Source: CBDCNH01 sp965219015 | GTDB lineage: Bacteria; Pseudomonadota; Alphaproteobacteria; Rhodobacterales; Rhodobacteraceae | NCBI GenBank assembly: GCA_965219015.1 | Contig: CBDCNH010000005.1 | Location: forward strand, 1 to 64,000 | Length of the DNA stretch: 64,000 nt | Reading direction: 5' to 3' | Shown: piece by piece, positions 51,167 through 60,243 of the stretch | Position numbering within the stretch: the stretch's first letter is position 1 | How the letters are laid out: each line of letters begins with the position of its first letter | Program-made: the position numbers and the translations under genes | The notes under the pieces: model-generated | Seen by the model: only the letters and a program-made list of their open reading frames with translations | Told to the model about the DNA's origin: nothing | Database searches by the model: none

Positions 51167-51958
51167 TCACGCAGGGATCGGGTTCCCGACGACGAACCCG
51201 CCGTCCACGTCGAGGCACGTGCCGGTGATGTAGCGTGCCGCCTCCGAGCACAGGAAGAGAACGGGTCCGACGAGGTCGTCGGCGCTGCCCCATGCGCCCA
51301 AGGCACTGCGTGCCTCGACCGCGGCGGCGCCGGCGGGGCTCTCCCAGATCGGTCGGGTCATGTCGGTGCGGTGGTAGCCGGGGGCGACTGCGTTCACCCG
51401 GACGCCTGTGCGGCCCCAGCGATGCGCGCAGGCGCGGGTCAGGCCGAGGACGCCGCTCTTGGAGGCGCCGTAGCCCGGCACGGAGGCGTCGGCGAGGTAG
51501 CTCAGCATCGACGCAAAGTTGACGACGGCGCCGCGCTGCGCGATGAGCGTTTCGGCGAGGCCGAAACTGAGCCGCATCGCCGCGTTGAGGTTCACGTCCA
51601 TCGTCTCGAGAAAGCCATCCTCGGTCCATTCGCGTTCCGGCAAGGCGATGCCCGCGGCGTTGACGAGGATGTCGACCGGACCGGCTTCGGCGCAGAAACT
51701 GGCGACGGCGGCCCGGTCGCGCAGATCGAGGCGGCGGAACGTCACTCCGGGCACGGCAAGCGCTGCGATCTTCGCGGCCGAGCTGCCAAGCCCCGTCACC
51801 TGCGCGCCGTGCGCCGCAAGCCCGCGCGCCACCGCGAGACCGATGCCGCTCGTCGCGCCGGACAATACCGCGCGCTTCCCGTTGAAGAGGTCGGGCCGGA
51901 ACGGGCTCTGCGTCACGGCAGGGCCTTCGGCGTCGTGGTCGGCCGCGGGCGTAGGCAT
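51167..51958 (-). CDS. SDR-family oxidoreductase
   Basis: A 263-residue short-chain dehydrogenase. The cofactor motif LSGATSGIGLAVARGLAAHG, the NAAG in VDILVNAAGIALPE, and the catalytic Ser and YGASKSGVLGLTRA are all present. The C-terminus CLDVDGGFVVGNP is typical. An alternative in-frame ATG is absent, and the first 20 residues are less conserved. It is the last gene of the leftward transport-kinase run, 13 bases after another SDR, and probably oxidises a sugar, polyol or hydroxyacid intermediate. Confidence 0.88.
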   Translation of the reverse strand: MPTPAADHDAEGPAVTQSPFRPDLFNGKRAVLSGATSGIGLAVARGLAAHGAQVTGLGSSAAKIAALAVPGVTFRRLDLRDRAAVASFCAEAGPVDILVNAAGIALPEREWTEDGFLETMDVNLNAAMRLSFGLAETLIAQRGAVVNFASMLSYLADASVPGYGASKSGVLGLTRACAHRWGRTGVRVNAVAPGYHRTDMTRPIWESPAGAAAVEARSALGAWGSADDLVGPVLFLCSEAARYITGTCLDVDGGFVVGNPIPA

Positions 51959-51971
51959 GACGGCCGTGCGC

Positions 51972-52739
51972 TCACCACGCGGTGTAGCCGCCGTCGGCCA
52001 GCACGATGGAGCCGGTCATCAGGCTTGCGGCTTCGGACGCGAGAAAGAGGATCACCGCGGCGATCTCGTCGGGCCGGCCCATCCGGCCCTGCGGCGTGCC
52101 GCCGATCCAATGCTGCATCAGCGCCGCATCGTCATAGACGTAGGCGGTCATCGCAGTCTCGATGTACGTGGGCGCCACCGCGTTGACGCGCACGCCGCGT
52201 GACGCCCATTCCACCGCGAGGCTGCGGGTCAGGTGATGCACCGCAGCCTTGGAGGCGTTGTACTGCGCCTGCTCCTGCGGGCGGTTGACGATGTACCCGG
52301 ACATCGAGCCCACGTTGACGATGGCGCCGGCCTGCCGCTCCAGCATCCGCGCGCCGAAGGCCCGGCAGCACCAGAAGAGGCCGTTGAGGTTGATGTCCAC
52401 GACCGAGAGCCATTCGTCGTCGGTCATTCTCTCGGCCGGGATGTTGGACCGCGCAATGCCGGCGTTGTTCACCAGCACGTCGACCTCAGGGTGCCGCGCG
52501 GCGAGCGCCGTCACCGCGGCGGGGTCGGTCACCTCGAGCGTATCCGCCTCGACCGCGAGGCCCTTCGCGGCCAGCCCCGCCGCCGCTTCGCGCGCCATCT
52601 CGGCGTCGCGGTCGGTCAGGATGACGCGGGCACCGGCCTCGGCGAGCGCCTCGCAGGTCGCGAGCCCGATGCCGCGGGCGCTTCCCGTCACCAGCGCGGT
52701 GCGGCCACCGAGGCGGAAGCGGTCGAGATAGGGAGTCAT
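51972..52739 (-). CDS. SDR-family oxidoreductase (polyol-dehydrogenase-like)
   Basis: A 255-residue classical SDR. Cofactor motif LVTGSARGIGLATCEALAEA, acidic ILTDRDAE suggesting NAD, NNAG in VDVLVNNAGIARS, and catalytic YNASKAAVHHLTRSLAVEWA. The C-terminal GRMGRPDEIAAVILFLASEA and VLADGGYTAW are standard. Such members often oxidise polyols such as arabinitol or galactitol. The ATG overlaps the FGGY kinase stop, so the two enzymes are coupled. Confidence 0.88.
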   Translation of the reverse strand: MTPYLDRFRLGGRTALVTGSARGIGLATCEALAEAGARVILTDRDAEMAREAAAGLAAKGLAVEADTLEVTDPAAVTALAARHPEVDVLVNNAGIARSNIPAERMTDDEWLSVVDINLNGLFWCCRAFGARMLERQAGAIVNVGSMSGYIVNRPQEQAQYNASKAAVHHLTRSLAVEWASRGVRVNAVAPTYIETAMTAYVYDDAALMQHWIGGTPQGRMGRPDEIAAVILFLASEAASLMTGSIVLADGGYTAW

Positions 52740-54244
52740 GCGGGTCCATCCAGAAGGGCGTCGAGATCATCATAGAACGCCCGCGCGGCTTCGCACAGCC
52801 GGTCGAAGACGGGCTGCATCGCGGCGTAGCGGTCGGCCCAGGCGGGGTCAGGCGTGACCTCGCGGCCGTACCGCACGGTGCGCGCTGCGGCCTCGGGCAG
52901 CGTCGCGGCGGCGCCGGTCGCGACCGCGGCGAGGGTCGCGCAGCCGACGAGGCCGCATTCTGGCTCCTCCGGGATCAAGATGGGGCGTCCGTAGACGGCC
53001 GCCTTGATCCTAAGCCACAGGTCCGCCTTTGCGCCGCCGCCGCTCGCGATCAGATGGTCGGCGTGCGTGCCCGTCGCCTGCTCCATCACCTTGAGATGCC
53101 GGTTCACGGCGAAGGCCACGCCCTCGAGGACGGCCCGGTGCAACTCAGGCAGGCCGTGCCCGGCCGAAAGGCCGAAGAACTGCGCGCGGGAGTTGCGGTG
53201 CGCGCCGAGCCGCTCGCCCGAGAGATAGGGCAGGAAGAAGAGGGCGTCGGATCCCGGCGCCGCGGACCCGGCCATCGTCAGGATCTCGCTGTAGGACATG
53301 GCGTTGTCGTGGAACGTCCGGCGCGCCCAGCGTGCGGCATCGCCTCCGGCCTCCAGCAGCACGAACGCGCCCCAATTGCCTTCGGGCGTACCGACGTTGC
53401 TGATCTCCGGGTCCAGAACGGGACGTTCTGCGATCAACGTGACGATCGCAGAGGTTCCAGCGACTTCCGACACCATGCCGGGACGGCATACGCCGGAGCC
53501 GAGGAGCGCCACCGGGTAGTCACCGCCGCCGACGAGAACCGGCGTGCCGGACGGCAGCCCGGTTTCCGAGGCCGCCGCTGCGGTCACGCGTCCGAGGATC
53601 GCGGTCGGGAGCCGGATCGGTGGCAGCCGTGCCCGGTCGAGGCCAAGCCGGCCGAGGACGCGATCCGACCAGTCGCCTGTCTCGGGGTCCATGAGGAACG
53701 AGCAGGCAGCGTCGGTCCAGTCCATCGAGCGCTCGCCCGTCAGGCGCAGGTTGATCCAGTCCTTCGGCATCAACACGCTGGCGGTCCGCGCCCAGGCCGC
53801 GGGATCGTGCTCGCGAAGCCACTGCAGCTTGAACGCGGGCCAAGCCGGCGTCGGCGGGTTCGCGGTCAGCGGCAGCCAGTCGGCGACGCGCTCCTCGGCC
53901 TCGAACGCCTGCACGAGTTCGAGCGTGCGCTTGTCGTTCCAGAGCGGCGCCGTCTCTCGCGTCAGGTTCCCGTCGTCATCGACGAGGACCGTGCCGTGCA
54001 TCTGGCCGCAGGCCGCCACCGCGCCGATCTGCCAGCCTTCGCTGCGCGCCGTGGCCGTGACGGTGCGCAGCGTACGGACGGCCGCGGACCACCAGTCGGC
54101 AGGGCGCTGCTCGGACCAGCCGTGCGCGGCGACAATCTGGTCGTAGTCCTCGGCCGCGAGCGTCAGCAGCCGCCCGTCGGCCGAGAGGGCCGCGACCCGC
54201 GTCGATCCGGTGCCGACGTCGATCGCGATCGTGACTTCGGTCAT
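52736..54244 (-). CDS. FGGY-family carbohydrate kinase (xylulokinase-like)
   Basis: A 502-residue sugar kinase. The N-terminal lobe begins TIAIDVGTGSTRVAALSADG and has VAACGQMHGTVLVDDDG and APLWNDKRT. The C-terminal lobe has EVAGTSAIVTLIAERPV, LPYLSGERLGAHRNSRAQFF and LIASGGGAKADLWLRIKAAV. It is nearest the xylulokinase group by overall pattern, but the substrate is likely the ketose made by the adjacent SDRs. The start at 54244 overlaps the permease stop by one base. Confidence 0.88.
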   Translation of the reverse strand: MTEVTIAIDVGTGSTRVAALSADGRLLTLAAEDYDQIVAAHGWSEQRPADWWSAAVRTLRTVTATARSEGWQIGAVAACGQMHGTVLVDDDGNLTRETAPLWNDKRTLELVQAFEAEERVADWLPLTANPPTPAWPAFKLQWLREHDPAAWARTASVLMPKDWINLRLTGERSMDWTDAACSFLMDPETGDWSDRVLGRLGLDRARLPPIRLPTAILGRVTAAAASETGLPSGTPVLVGGGDYPVALLGSGVCRPGMVSEVAGTSAIVTLIAERPVLDPEISNVGTPEGNWGAFVLLEAGGDAARWARRTFHDNAMSYSEILTMAGSAAPGSDALFFLPYLSGERLGAHRNSRAQFFGLSAGHGLPELHRAVLEGVAFAVNRHLKVMEQATGTHADHLIASGGGAKADLWLRIKAAVYGRPILIPEEPECGLVGCATLAAVATGAAATLPEAAARTVRYGREVTPDPAWADRYAAMQPVFDRLCEAARAFYDDLDALLDGPA

Positions 54245-55287
54245 CAGTGCCGTCGGAACAGCTGCGAGCCATGCTGCAGCACGACCGCGACGACGATGAT
54301 GACGCCGAGATAGACCTGCTGGTTGTAGCCGGGCACGCCCGCAAGGTTCATGATGTTGCCGATGACGCCGAGGATCATCACCCCCATGAACGTATTGACC
54401 ACGCCGCCGCGCCCGCCCATCAGACTTGCCCCGCCGATCACGACGGCAGCGATGACGTCGAGCTCCGCGCCCACGCCGACCTGCGCCGACCCGACGCCCG
54501 ACCGCGCGGTGACGAGGATCCCCGCCGTCGCCGCAAGCGCTCCGGAGATGACGTAGACCGACATCACGTACCATGCGACCGAGATGCCCGAGAGCCGCAC
54601 GGCCTCCTCGTTCGAGCCGATGGCCTTCACGAGCCGTCCGTAGCGCGAGTACTCGAGCACGAGCCAGGCGAGGAGGAAGATCACAAGCATCAGGATCGCC
54701 GGCTTCGGCAGGCCGACGACGAAGGTGGTGCCGAACGACGACAGCGCCGCGCCGGACGTGCCGGGCATCACCGGCTGACCGTTCGAGATGATGAACGCCA
54801 TGCCGCGCGCCGCCGTCATCATCGCGAGCGTGATCACGAAAGCGGGCAGGCGCAGCGCCGCCACGAAGAACCCTGACACCGCACCGCAGGCGGCCCCGAT
54901 GACCAGGGTCATGCTCAGCGCCATCCAGACCGGATAGCCCTGGATGAAGAGCGCCGAGCACACCGCCCCGACGGCGGCGATGGAGCCCACGGAAAGGTCG
55001 ATGCCCCGCGTCAGGATCACGAAGAGCATCCCGATCGCCATGATCCCGGTCCCGGACATCTGGCGCAGCAGGTTGGTCCCGTTGCGGACCGACAGGAAGG
55101 CATCGGACTGGAACGAGGCTACGAGGATCAGGATCACCAGGATGACCGGGGTGCCGAACTGCCGGAACATCGCCCCCCAGTTCCGCCTCCGGTCCCGCAC
55201 CGGGGCCGTCTGCGTCGTCATGTCGGCCGCCGCGAGGGCGCCGAAGCCCGCGCCCCGTTCCGTATCTCCTGCCTTGGTGTCGGTCAT
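54244..55287 (-). CDS. Sugar ABC transporter permease (RbsC-like)
   Basis: A 347-residue CUT2 permease with a cytoplasmic N-terminal tail of about 35 residues. Signature segments are LFVILTRGIDLSVGSIAAVG, LAMMTAARGMAFIISNG, GSNEEAVRLSGI and AAVVIGGASLMGGRGGVVNT. Eight to ten spans are visible. It overlaps the ATPase gene upstream and the kinase gene downstream. It shares only family-level similarity with the permease at 41113-42144, so the two importers are not a recent duplication. Confidence 0.92.
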   Translation of the reverse strand: MTDTKAGDTERGAGFGALAAADMTTQTAPVRDRRRNWGAMFRQFGTPVILVILILVASFQSDAFLSVRNGTNLLRQMSGTGIMAIGMLFVILTRGIDLSVGSIAAVGAVCSALFIQGYPVWMALSMTLVIGAACGAVSGFFVAALRLPAFVITLAMMTAARGMAFIISNGQPVMPGTSGAALSSFGTTFVVGLPKPAILMLVIFLLAWLVLEYSRYGRLVKAIGSNEEAVRLSGISVAWYVMSVYVISGALAATAGILVTARSGVGSAQVGVGAELDVIAAVVIGGASLMGGRGGVVNTFMGVMILGVIGNIMNLAGVPGYNQQVYLGVIIVVAVVLQHGSQLFRRH

Positions 55288-56813
55288 GCGTGCGTCCTTT
55301 CCGCAGCCGGGCTGCCCGCCATCGACAGGGTCAGCAGTTTCTCCTCGGAGTAGTCCTGTGGCATCAGCTCGCCCCGGAGCCGCCCGTCACCCATCACCAG
55401 CACCCGGTCGCAAAGCCCGAAAAGCTCGGCGTGTTCGGACGAGATCACGAGCACGGCCTTGCCCTCGGACGCCATCCGGTGGATCAGCGAATAGATCTCC
55501 GTCTTGGCGCCGACATCGACGCCGCGCGTGGGCTCGTCGAGGATCACGACCTCACCGCCCGCGTGAAACCATTTCGCCAGCACGACCTTCTGCTGATTGC
55601 CGCCCGACAGGCTCGACACCGGATCGTTCATGGAGCCGAGCTTGATGCGGAGATCGTCGATCAGGCGCTGCACCGTGCGCCGTTCGGTACCGGGCGAGAA
55701 GAAGCCCGCGCGGGTGACCGGCCGGGTCCGCGCCATCGTCGCGTTCTTCCGGATCGCGAGGTCCAGCACGACGCCCTGACCTTTGCGGTCCTCGGGCACC
55801 AGAGCGATGCCGCCCTTCACGCCGGACTTGGGCGCGCTCGGCCTGTAGGGCTTGCCGTAGAGCGTCAGCGTCCCGGAGGCGACCGGATCGGCCCCGAAGA
55901 TCGCGCGGGCCACTTCCGTGCGCCCCGATCCGACGAGCCCGCCGAGGCCCACGACCTCTCCGCGCCGCAGCGTGAAGGAGACGTCGCTGATCCCGCTCGG
56001 GAGCGTCAGGTGCTCGACCTTCAGGATCTCCTCGCCGACGGTCCGCTCGGGCTTTACGCCGAAGAGCTGGTTCAGGGGGCGGCCGACCATCATGCGGATC
56101 AGCTGGTCCACCGGCACGGCCTTGGGCGTCACCGTATCGACCTTGCGGCCGTCCTTCAGCACCGTGATGCGGTCTGAGATGGCATAGATCTCATCCAGCC
56201 GGTGCGAAATGTAGACGAGCCCGACGCCGCTCCGGCGAAGCCCGCGGATGATTTCGAGAAGCCGTGCGGCATCGCCCATCGACAGCACGGCCGTCGGTTC
56301 GTCGAACACGAGGACGCGGGCCTTGCGCGACAGGGCCTTGGCGATCTCCACCACCTGCTGATGGGCGACCGAGAGCTCCGACACGGTACGGCGGGGCGAG
56401 ATTTCGAAGCCGAGCTGACCGATCAGGTCGCGCGCGCGTGCGTTCAGCGCGCTCCATCCGATCCTGCCGGGAAGCTCGCCGAGAAAGATGTTCTCCGCCA
56501 CCGTAAGGTCGGGCGCGAGCGCCATTTCCTGGTGAATGACGCTGATCCCGCGCGAAATGGCGTCGACCGGGCCGGAGAGTCGCACGGGCTTGCCGTCGAT
56601 ACGTATCTCGCCCGCATCGGGGCGATGTTCGCCGCCGAGGACACGCATCAGCGTGGACTTGCCCGCGCCGTTTTCGCCCACCATGGCGTGGACCTCGCCG
56701 GGGCGGATCGTGAGGTCCACGCCGGAGAGGGCATGGATGCCCGCGAAGCGCTTGTCGATCCCGCTGAGCTCCACCAGCGGCGGCGCGTCGGTGTCCGTCG
56801 TCACTGTCGTCAT
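55284..56813 (-). CDS. Sugar ABC transporter ATP-binding protein (RbsA-like)
   Basis: A 509-residue double ATPase. The first half has MVGENGAGKSTLMRVLGG, signature LSVAHQQVVEIAKALS and VLVFDEPTAVLS. The second half has GLVGSGRTEVARAIFGADP, IALVPEDRKGQGVVLDL, signature LSGGNQQKVVLAKWFHAG and VVILDEPTRGVDVGAKTE. It pairs with the RbsC-like permease downstream and the binding protein upstream, from which it is separated by 62 bases holding a hairpin. Confidence 0.93.
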   Translation of the reverse strand: MTTVTTDTDAPPLVELSGIDKRFAGIHALSGVDLTIRPGEVHAMVGENGAGKSTLMRVLGGEHRPDAGEIRIDGKPVRLSGPVDAISRGISVIHQEMALAPDLTVAENIFLGELPGRIGWSALNARARDLIGQLGFEISPRRTVSELSVAHQQVVEIAKALSRKARVLVFDEPTAVLSMGDAARLLEIIRGLRRSGVGLVYISHRLDEIYAISDRITVLKDGRKVDTVTPKAVPVDQLIRMMVGRPLNQLFGVKPERTVGEEILKVEHLTLPSGISDVSFTLRRGEVVGLGGLVGSGRTEVARAIFGADPVASGTLTLYGKPYRPSAPKSGVKGGIALVPEDRKGQGVVLDLAIRKNATMARTRPVTRAGFFSPGTERRTVQRLIDDLRIKLGSMNDPVSSLSGGNQQKVVLAKWFHAGGEVVILDEPTRGVDVGAKTEIYSLIHRMASEGKAVLVISSEHAELFGLCDRVLVMGDGRLRGELMPQDYSEEKLLTLSMAGSPAAERTHA

Positions 56814-56836
56814 CGCGGCGCCCCTCCCATGAGAAA

Positions 56837-56862
56837 GCCGCCCCCGGTTGCCCGGAGACGGC
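56837..56862 (-). other. Hairpin with GCAA tetraloop between binding-protein and ATPase genes
   Basis: On the minus strand GCCGTCTCCGG pairs with CCGGGGGCGGC (11 pairs, two of them G-T) around a GCAA loop, a stable GNRA tetraloop, followed by TTTCTC. Its place after the binding-protein gene suggests mRNA stabilisation or partial termination that keeps the binding protein in excess. Confidence 0.6.
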
Positions 56863-56875
56863 GCAGGTCTTGCGA

Positions 56876-57844
56876 TCAGAAGAGCGACTTCTCGTCGTAA
56901 TATTGGTCGACGTTCTCTTGGGTGATCGCGGCCGGTGCGGTGTAGGTGGTTTTCTTGATGTCCGCCGGCAGCTCGTCGTTCAGCGCTTCGACGCCGATCT
57001 TCACCGCCTCGCGCGCGATCTCGTTGGGGTTGTTGAGACCGGTCACGCCGTAGTCGCCGGACTTGATGAGGTCGAGCGCTTCTTTCTGACCGTCCGCCGC
57101 CGCGACGAGGATGACGCCGTCGAGCCGGTTCGCCGCCTGGAGTGCCTTCCGCGCGCCGAGCACCATCGAGTCGTTCTCGCCCAGCACGACGTTGATATCG
57201 GGATGCGCGGTCAAGAGATCCTCCATCGCGCTCAGCCCGCCGTCGGTGGACCAGGCGCCCCAGCCCTGGCCGAGGACGTCGATCTCGGCCTTTCCGCCAT
57301 CGGTGATCTGCGCGTCCATCAGGCCGCGAAGGACCCCGAGGCGCCGGTCGCGCCCGACGAGGTTGCCCTGATCGCCCGAGATGAGCGCGATCTTCGCGGG
57401 CTTGCCGCCGAGCTTCTTGGCGAGCCAGGCGCCGACCAGTTCCCCGTTCGCCACGTTGGACGACTGGATCAGCGTGATGTAGTTCGCCGAGGGGTCGAGC
57501 GCGCTGTCGATCGCCACGACCTTCACGCCATCCGCCGCTGCGGAGTTGACGGCCTGCACGAGTCCCTGTGCGTCGCGGGCATTGACGATCAGCACGTTGA
57601 CGCCGGACGACACCATGTCCTCGATGTCGCCGATCTGCTTGACCATGTCATTCTGGCCGTCCGAGGTCCGGACCGCGCACCCGGCCGCCTCGGCGGCCTC
57701 ACGGGCGCTGGCCTCCTGCGCCGCAAAGTAGGGCGCGCCCAGCGTGTACATGGAAATTCCGACCGAGCACTTTTCCTGCGCCATGGCCGCCGTCGTCGAG
57801 AGGAGCGCCGCGACGGCCACCCCTACTATCGCAGTCCGAGTCAT
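56876..57844 (-). CDS. Sugar ABC transporter substrate-binding protein (RbsB-like)
   Basis: A 322-residue periplasmic binding protein. The start at 57844 has GGGAGG six bases upstream and gives a clear signal peptide (MTRTAIVGVAVAALLSTTAA, cleavage near AMA-QEK). Mature segments include VGISMYTLGAPYFAAQEASA, GVNVLIVNARDAQGLVQAVN, VAIDSALDPSANYITLIQSS and GLNNPNEIAREAVKIGVEAL. It is the first gene of the leftward operon, divergent from the cupin isomerase gene. Confidence 0.92.
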   Translation of the reverse strand: MTRTAIVGVAVAALLSTTAAMAQEKCSVGISMYTLGAPYFAAQEASAREAAEAAGCAVRTSDGQNDMVKQIGDIEDMVSSGVNVLIVNARDAQGLVQAVNSAAADGVKVVAIDSALDPSANYITLIQSSNVANGELVGAWLAKKLGGKPAKIALISGDQGNLVGRDRRLGVLRGLMDAQITDGGKAEIDVLGQGWGAWSTDGGLSAMEDLLTAHPDINVVLGENDSMVLGARKALQAANRLDGVILVAAADGQKEALDLIKSGDYGVTGLNNPNEIAREAVKIGVEALNDELPADIKKTTYTAPAAITQENVDQYYDEKSLF

Positions 57845-57893
57845 TGCTATCCTCCCTGTCGTTCCGCCGTCTTTCTGAGGCGAAAGCATGACG

Positions 57894-58017
57894 TAGCATA
57901 ATTACAGAACGAGGATCGGTCAACACTTTTTGCGCTTCCGTCTGCCGCTTTTAGCACCATAATATTGGTAGACGCTCGCTTTTCCGACGTGTAAGGAAGA
58001 TTAGCGTAATTTTGCTA
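57894..58017. promoter_or_regulatory. Divergent promoter region with repeated TAGCrTAATT motif
   Basis: The 190-base AT-richer gap separates the two catabolic runs. TAGCATAATTACAG (57894-57907) and TTAGCGTAATTTTGCTA (58001-58017) share TAGC-purine-TAATT, one near each operon. The second also forms a TAGC/GCTA inverted repeat. They are reasonable candidates for the operator of the RpiR regulator encoded at 62059. Confidence 0.4.
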
Positions 58018-58034
58018 CTAGACCGGAGAGCGAC

Positions 58035-58661
58035 GTGCGGCTCGATGAACCCCAGCGCCTCGTCGTCGACATGACGTCCGGCGCACTCGTCGGCGGCGAC
58101 GGCAGCTACCAGAAACAGTTTCGCGACCTCGCCGGGCTCTACGCCGATGCTGTGGACTTCGACGCGCTCGTCGCCGCGCGGGGCGACGAGGTCGCCTACG
58201 GAGTGACGTCCTACACCCCCGGAAAGCACGTCTCCGACCTCATTCTCGGGGTTACGCGCATGGCGGCGGGCCGCGTCGGCCGGGAGTTCTTTCTGACGCG
58301 CGGCCACATCCACGCGATCGGCAACCGGCCCGAGATGTACCACGGCCAGGCCGGTCGCGGCGTGATGCAGATGGAAAGCCCCGAGGGCGAGGTGCGCCTC
58401 GTGGAGATCGGACCGCAGACGATCTGCTACGTACCGCCGTTCTGGATTCACCGGACCGTCAACGTGGGCGACGTCGACCTCGTGATGACCTTTGCCTACC
58501 CTGCGGACTCCGGGCAGGATTACGGGATCATCGAGCGCTCTGGCGGCCTGCGCGTACGCATCATGGACGATGGTGCCGGCGGCTGGTGCGAAACAGGGAA
58601 TGCGGCCTGGCGGCCACGCTCCGCCGCCGACATCGCCCGCATCTATGGAGAGACCGCATGA
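58035..58661 (+). CDS. Cupin-type phosphoglucose isomerase-like protein
   Basis: A 208-residue metal-dependent cupin isomerase of the archaeal/alternative PGI type, which interconverts aldose- and ketose-phosphates. The metal ligands are in EFFLTRGHIHAIGNRPEMYH (two His, Glu) and VPPFWIHRTVN (His). The N-terminus EPQRLVVDMTSGALVGGDG is as in the family. It starts at GTG 58035. Being in a sugar operon, it may act on an unusual sugar phosphate. The stop overlaps the aldolase start. Confidence 0.85.
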   Translation: MRLDEPQRLVVDMTSGALVGGDGSYQKQFRDLAGLYADAVDFDALVAARGDEVAYGVTSYTPGKHVSDLILGVTRMAAGRVGREFFLTRGHIHAIGNRPEMYHGQAGRGVMQMESPEGEVRLVEIGPQTICYVPPFWIHRTVNVGDVDLVMTFAYPADSGQDYGIIERSGGLRVRIMDDGAGGWCETGNAAWRPRSAADIARIYGETA

Positions 58662-59299
58662 CCGCCTTCGACCGAGCCGCTGCCGCGTTTGTCGTTCCCG
58701 TCATCGCCATCGAGAGCGTCGATCATGCCGAGCCGCTGGCCGACGCGCTGCTGGAGGGCGGGCTGCCGACCGCCGAGATCACCTTCCGCACCGACGCCGC
58801 GGCCGACGTCCTCGCGCGTCTGCGCGACACGCGGCCCGATCTCTTGGTCGGCGCCGGCACGCTGCTGACGGCCGATCAGGTCCGCCGCGCCGTCGATGCG
58901 GGCGCCGCCTACGGGCTGGCGCCGGGCTATGATCCGAAGGTGGTCGAGGCAGCCGCCGCTGCCGGTCTGCCGTTCGCGCCGGGGATCATGACGCCGTCGG
59001 ACCTCAGCCTCGCCACCGCCGCCGGCTGCCGGCTGATGAAGTTCTTCCCGGCAACCCCGGCGGGCGGACCGTCGATGCTCAAGAACATCTCCGCGCCCTT
59101 CGCGCATCTCGGCCTGAGGTTCATCCCGACCGGCGGCGTGAAGCTCGACACGATGGAAGACTGGCTGAACGTGCCCGAGATCGCCGCCGTCGGCGGCACC
59201 TGGATCGCGACTCCTCAGCACATGCGCGACGGCGACTGGTCCGGCATCCGCGACCGGGCGCGCGCCGCCGTGACCCGGGCGCGGGATCTCCGGCGATGA
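58658..59299 (+). CDS. KDPG/KHG-aldolase-family protein
   Basis: A 213-residue class-I aldolase of the 2-keto-3-deoxy-6-phosphogluconate family. AEITFRTDAA holds the catalytic glutamate, VGAGTLLTADQ and FAPGIMTPSDLSLA are conserved, and the Schiff-base lysine is in CRLMKFFPATPAGGPSMLKN. FIPTGGVKLDTMEDWLNVP completes the fold. It cleaves a 2-keto-3-deoxy acid (phosphate) to pyruvate and an aldehyde. The glycolytic-type substrate is not certain in this setting. It overlaps both neighbours by four bases. Confidence 0.9.
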   Translation: MTAFDRAAAAFVVPVIAIESVDHAEPLADALLEGGLPTAEITFRTDAAADVLARLRDTRPDLLVGAGTLLTADQVRRAVDAGAAYGLAPGYDPKVVEAAAAAGLPFAPGIMTPSDLSLATAAGCRLMKFFPATPAGGPSMLKNISAPFAHLGLRFIPTGGVKLDTMEDWLNVPEIAAVGGTWIATPQHMRDGDWSGIRDRARAAVTRARDLRR

Positions 59300-60243
59300 G
59301 CGCTCCGCCCGCCCGCAAGCCCACGCTTTGCTTCTTCGGTGTCACGACCGCGCAAAGCTCGATCATGCGGGTGTTTCCGGCCTGGGCCTCGCATCTCGGC
59401 CTCGGCGATGTGGAGATGCGCGGCATCGACTTCCCGGTCCATGCCAACCCTGCCGCCTACCGCGAGGCCGTCGCGCATCTTCGCCACGATCCGCTGCTGC
59501 GGGGTGCGCTCGTGACCACCCACAAGATCGACCTCTTCGCCGCCTGCCGCGACCAGTTCGACGAGATCGATGCCTTTGCGGAGACGATGGGAGAGACGTC
59601 GTGCCTGTCGAAGCGCGGCGATCGGCTGATCTGCCATGCGAAGGATCCAATCAGCGCCGGGCTCGCCATCGACGGGTTCCTCGCACCGGACCACTTCGCC
59701 CGGACCGGCGGAGCGGCATTGGTCTTCGGGGCAGGGGGATCGACCATCGCGATCACCTGGCACCTGATGCACGAACGCGCCGACAGACCGGCACGGATCC
59801 TCGTGACCGATCGCGCGCCGCACCGGCTCGACGAGATCCGGCGCATCCACGACGCCATCGGCCGGACCTGCGAGGTGGAGTACGTCCTGGCCGGCGATGC
59901 GGGTGCCAACGATGCGGCGCTCGGCGACCTGCCGCCGGGCAGCCTCGTCATCAACGCGACCGGCCTCGGCAAGGACGCCCCGGGCTCGCCGATCACGGAT
60001 CGGGCGACGTTCCCGGACAGGGCGTTGGCGTGGGATCTCAATTATCGTGGCGCGCTCGTGTTCCTCGATCAGGCGCGGGCGCAGGAGGCGGCGCGCGGGT
60101 TGCGCGTGGTCGACGGCTGGACCTATTTCATCCACGGCTGGACGCAGGTGATCGCCGAGGTGTTCGACCATCCGATCGGCACCGATGCCGCGACGATCCG
60201 GGCGCTGACCGACGTTGCCAATCGCGCCACGGCGGCGGCATGA
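59296..60243 (+). CDS. Shikimate-dehydrogenase-like protein (AroE family)
   Basis: A 315-residue AroE-type NAD(P) dehydrogenase. The substrate lysine lies in GALVTTHKIDLFAACRD, and the Rossmann motif is ALVFGAGGSTIAITWHL. The segment SLVINATGLGKDAPGSPI matches the family NATP-type loop. The N-terminus and several substrate-side residues differ from biosynthetic AroE, and the operon contains only catabolic genes. It is more likely a dehydrogenase of a sugar- or cyclitol-derived acid than a shikimate-pathway enzyme. Confidence 0.75.
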   Translation: MSAPPARKPTLCFFGVTTAQSSIMRVFPAWASHLGLGDVEMRGIDFPVHANPAAYREAVAHLRHDPLLRGALVTTHKIDLFAACRDQFDEIDAFAETMGETSCLSKRGDRLICHAKDPISAGLAIDGFLAPDHFARTGGAALVFGAGGSTIAITWHLMHERADRPARILVTDRAPHRLDEIRRIHDAIGRTCEVEYVLAGDAGANDAALGDLPPGSLVINATGLGKDAPGSPITDRATFPDRALAWDLNYRGALVFLDQARAQEAARGLRVVDGWTYFIHGWTQVIAEVFDHPIGTDAATIRALTDVANRATAAA

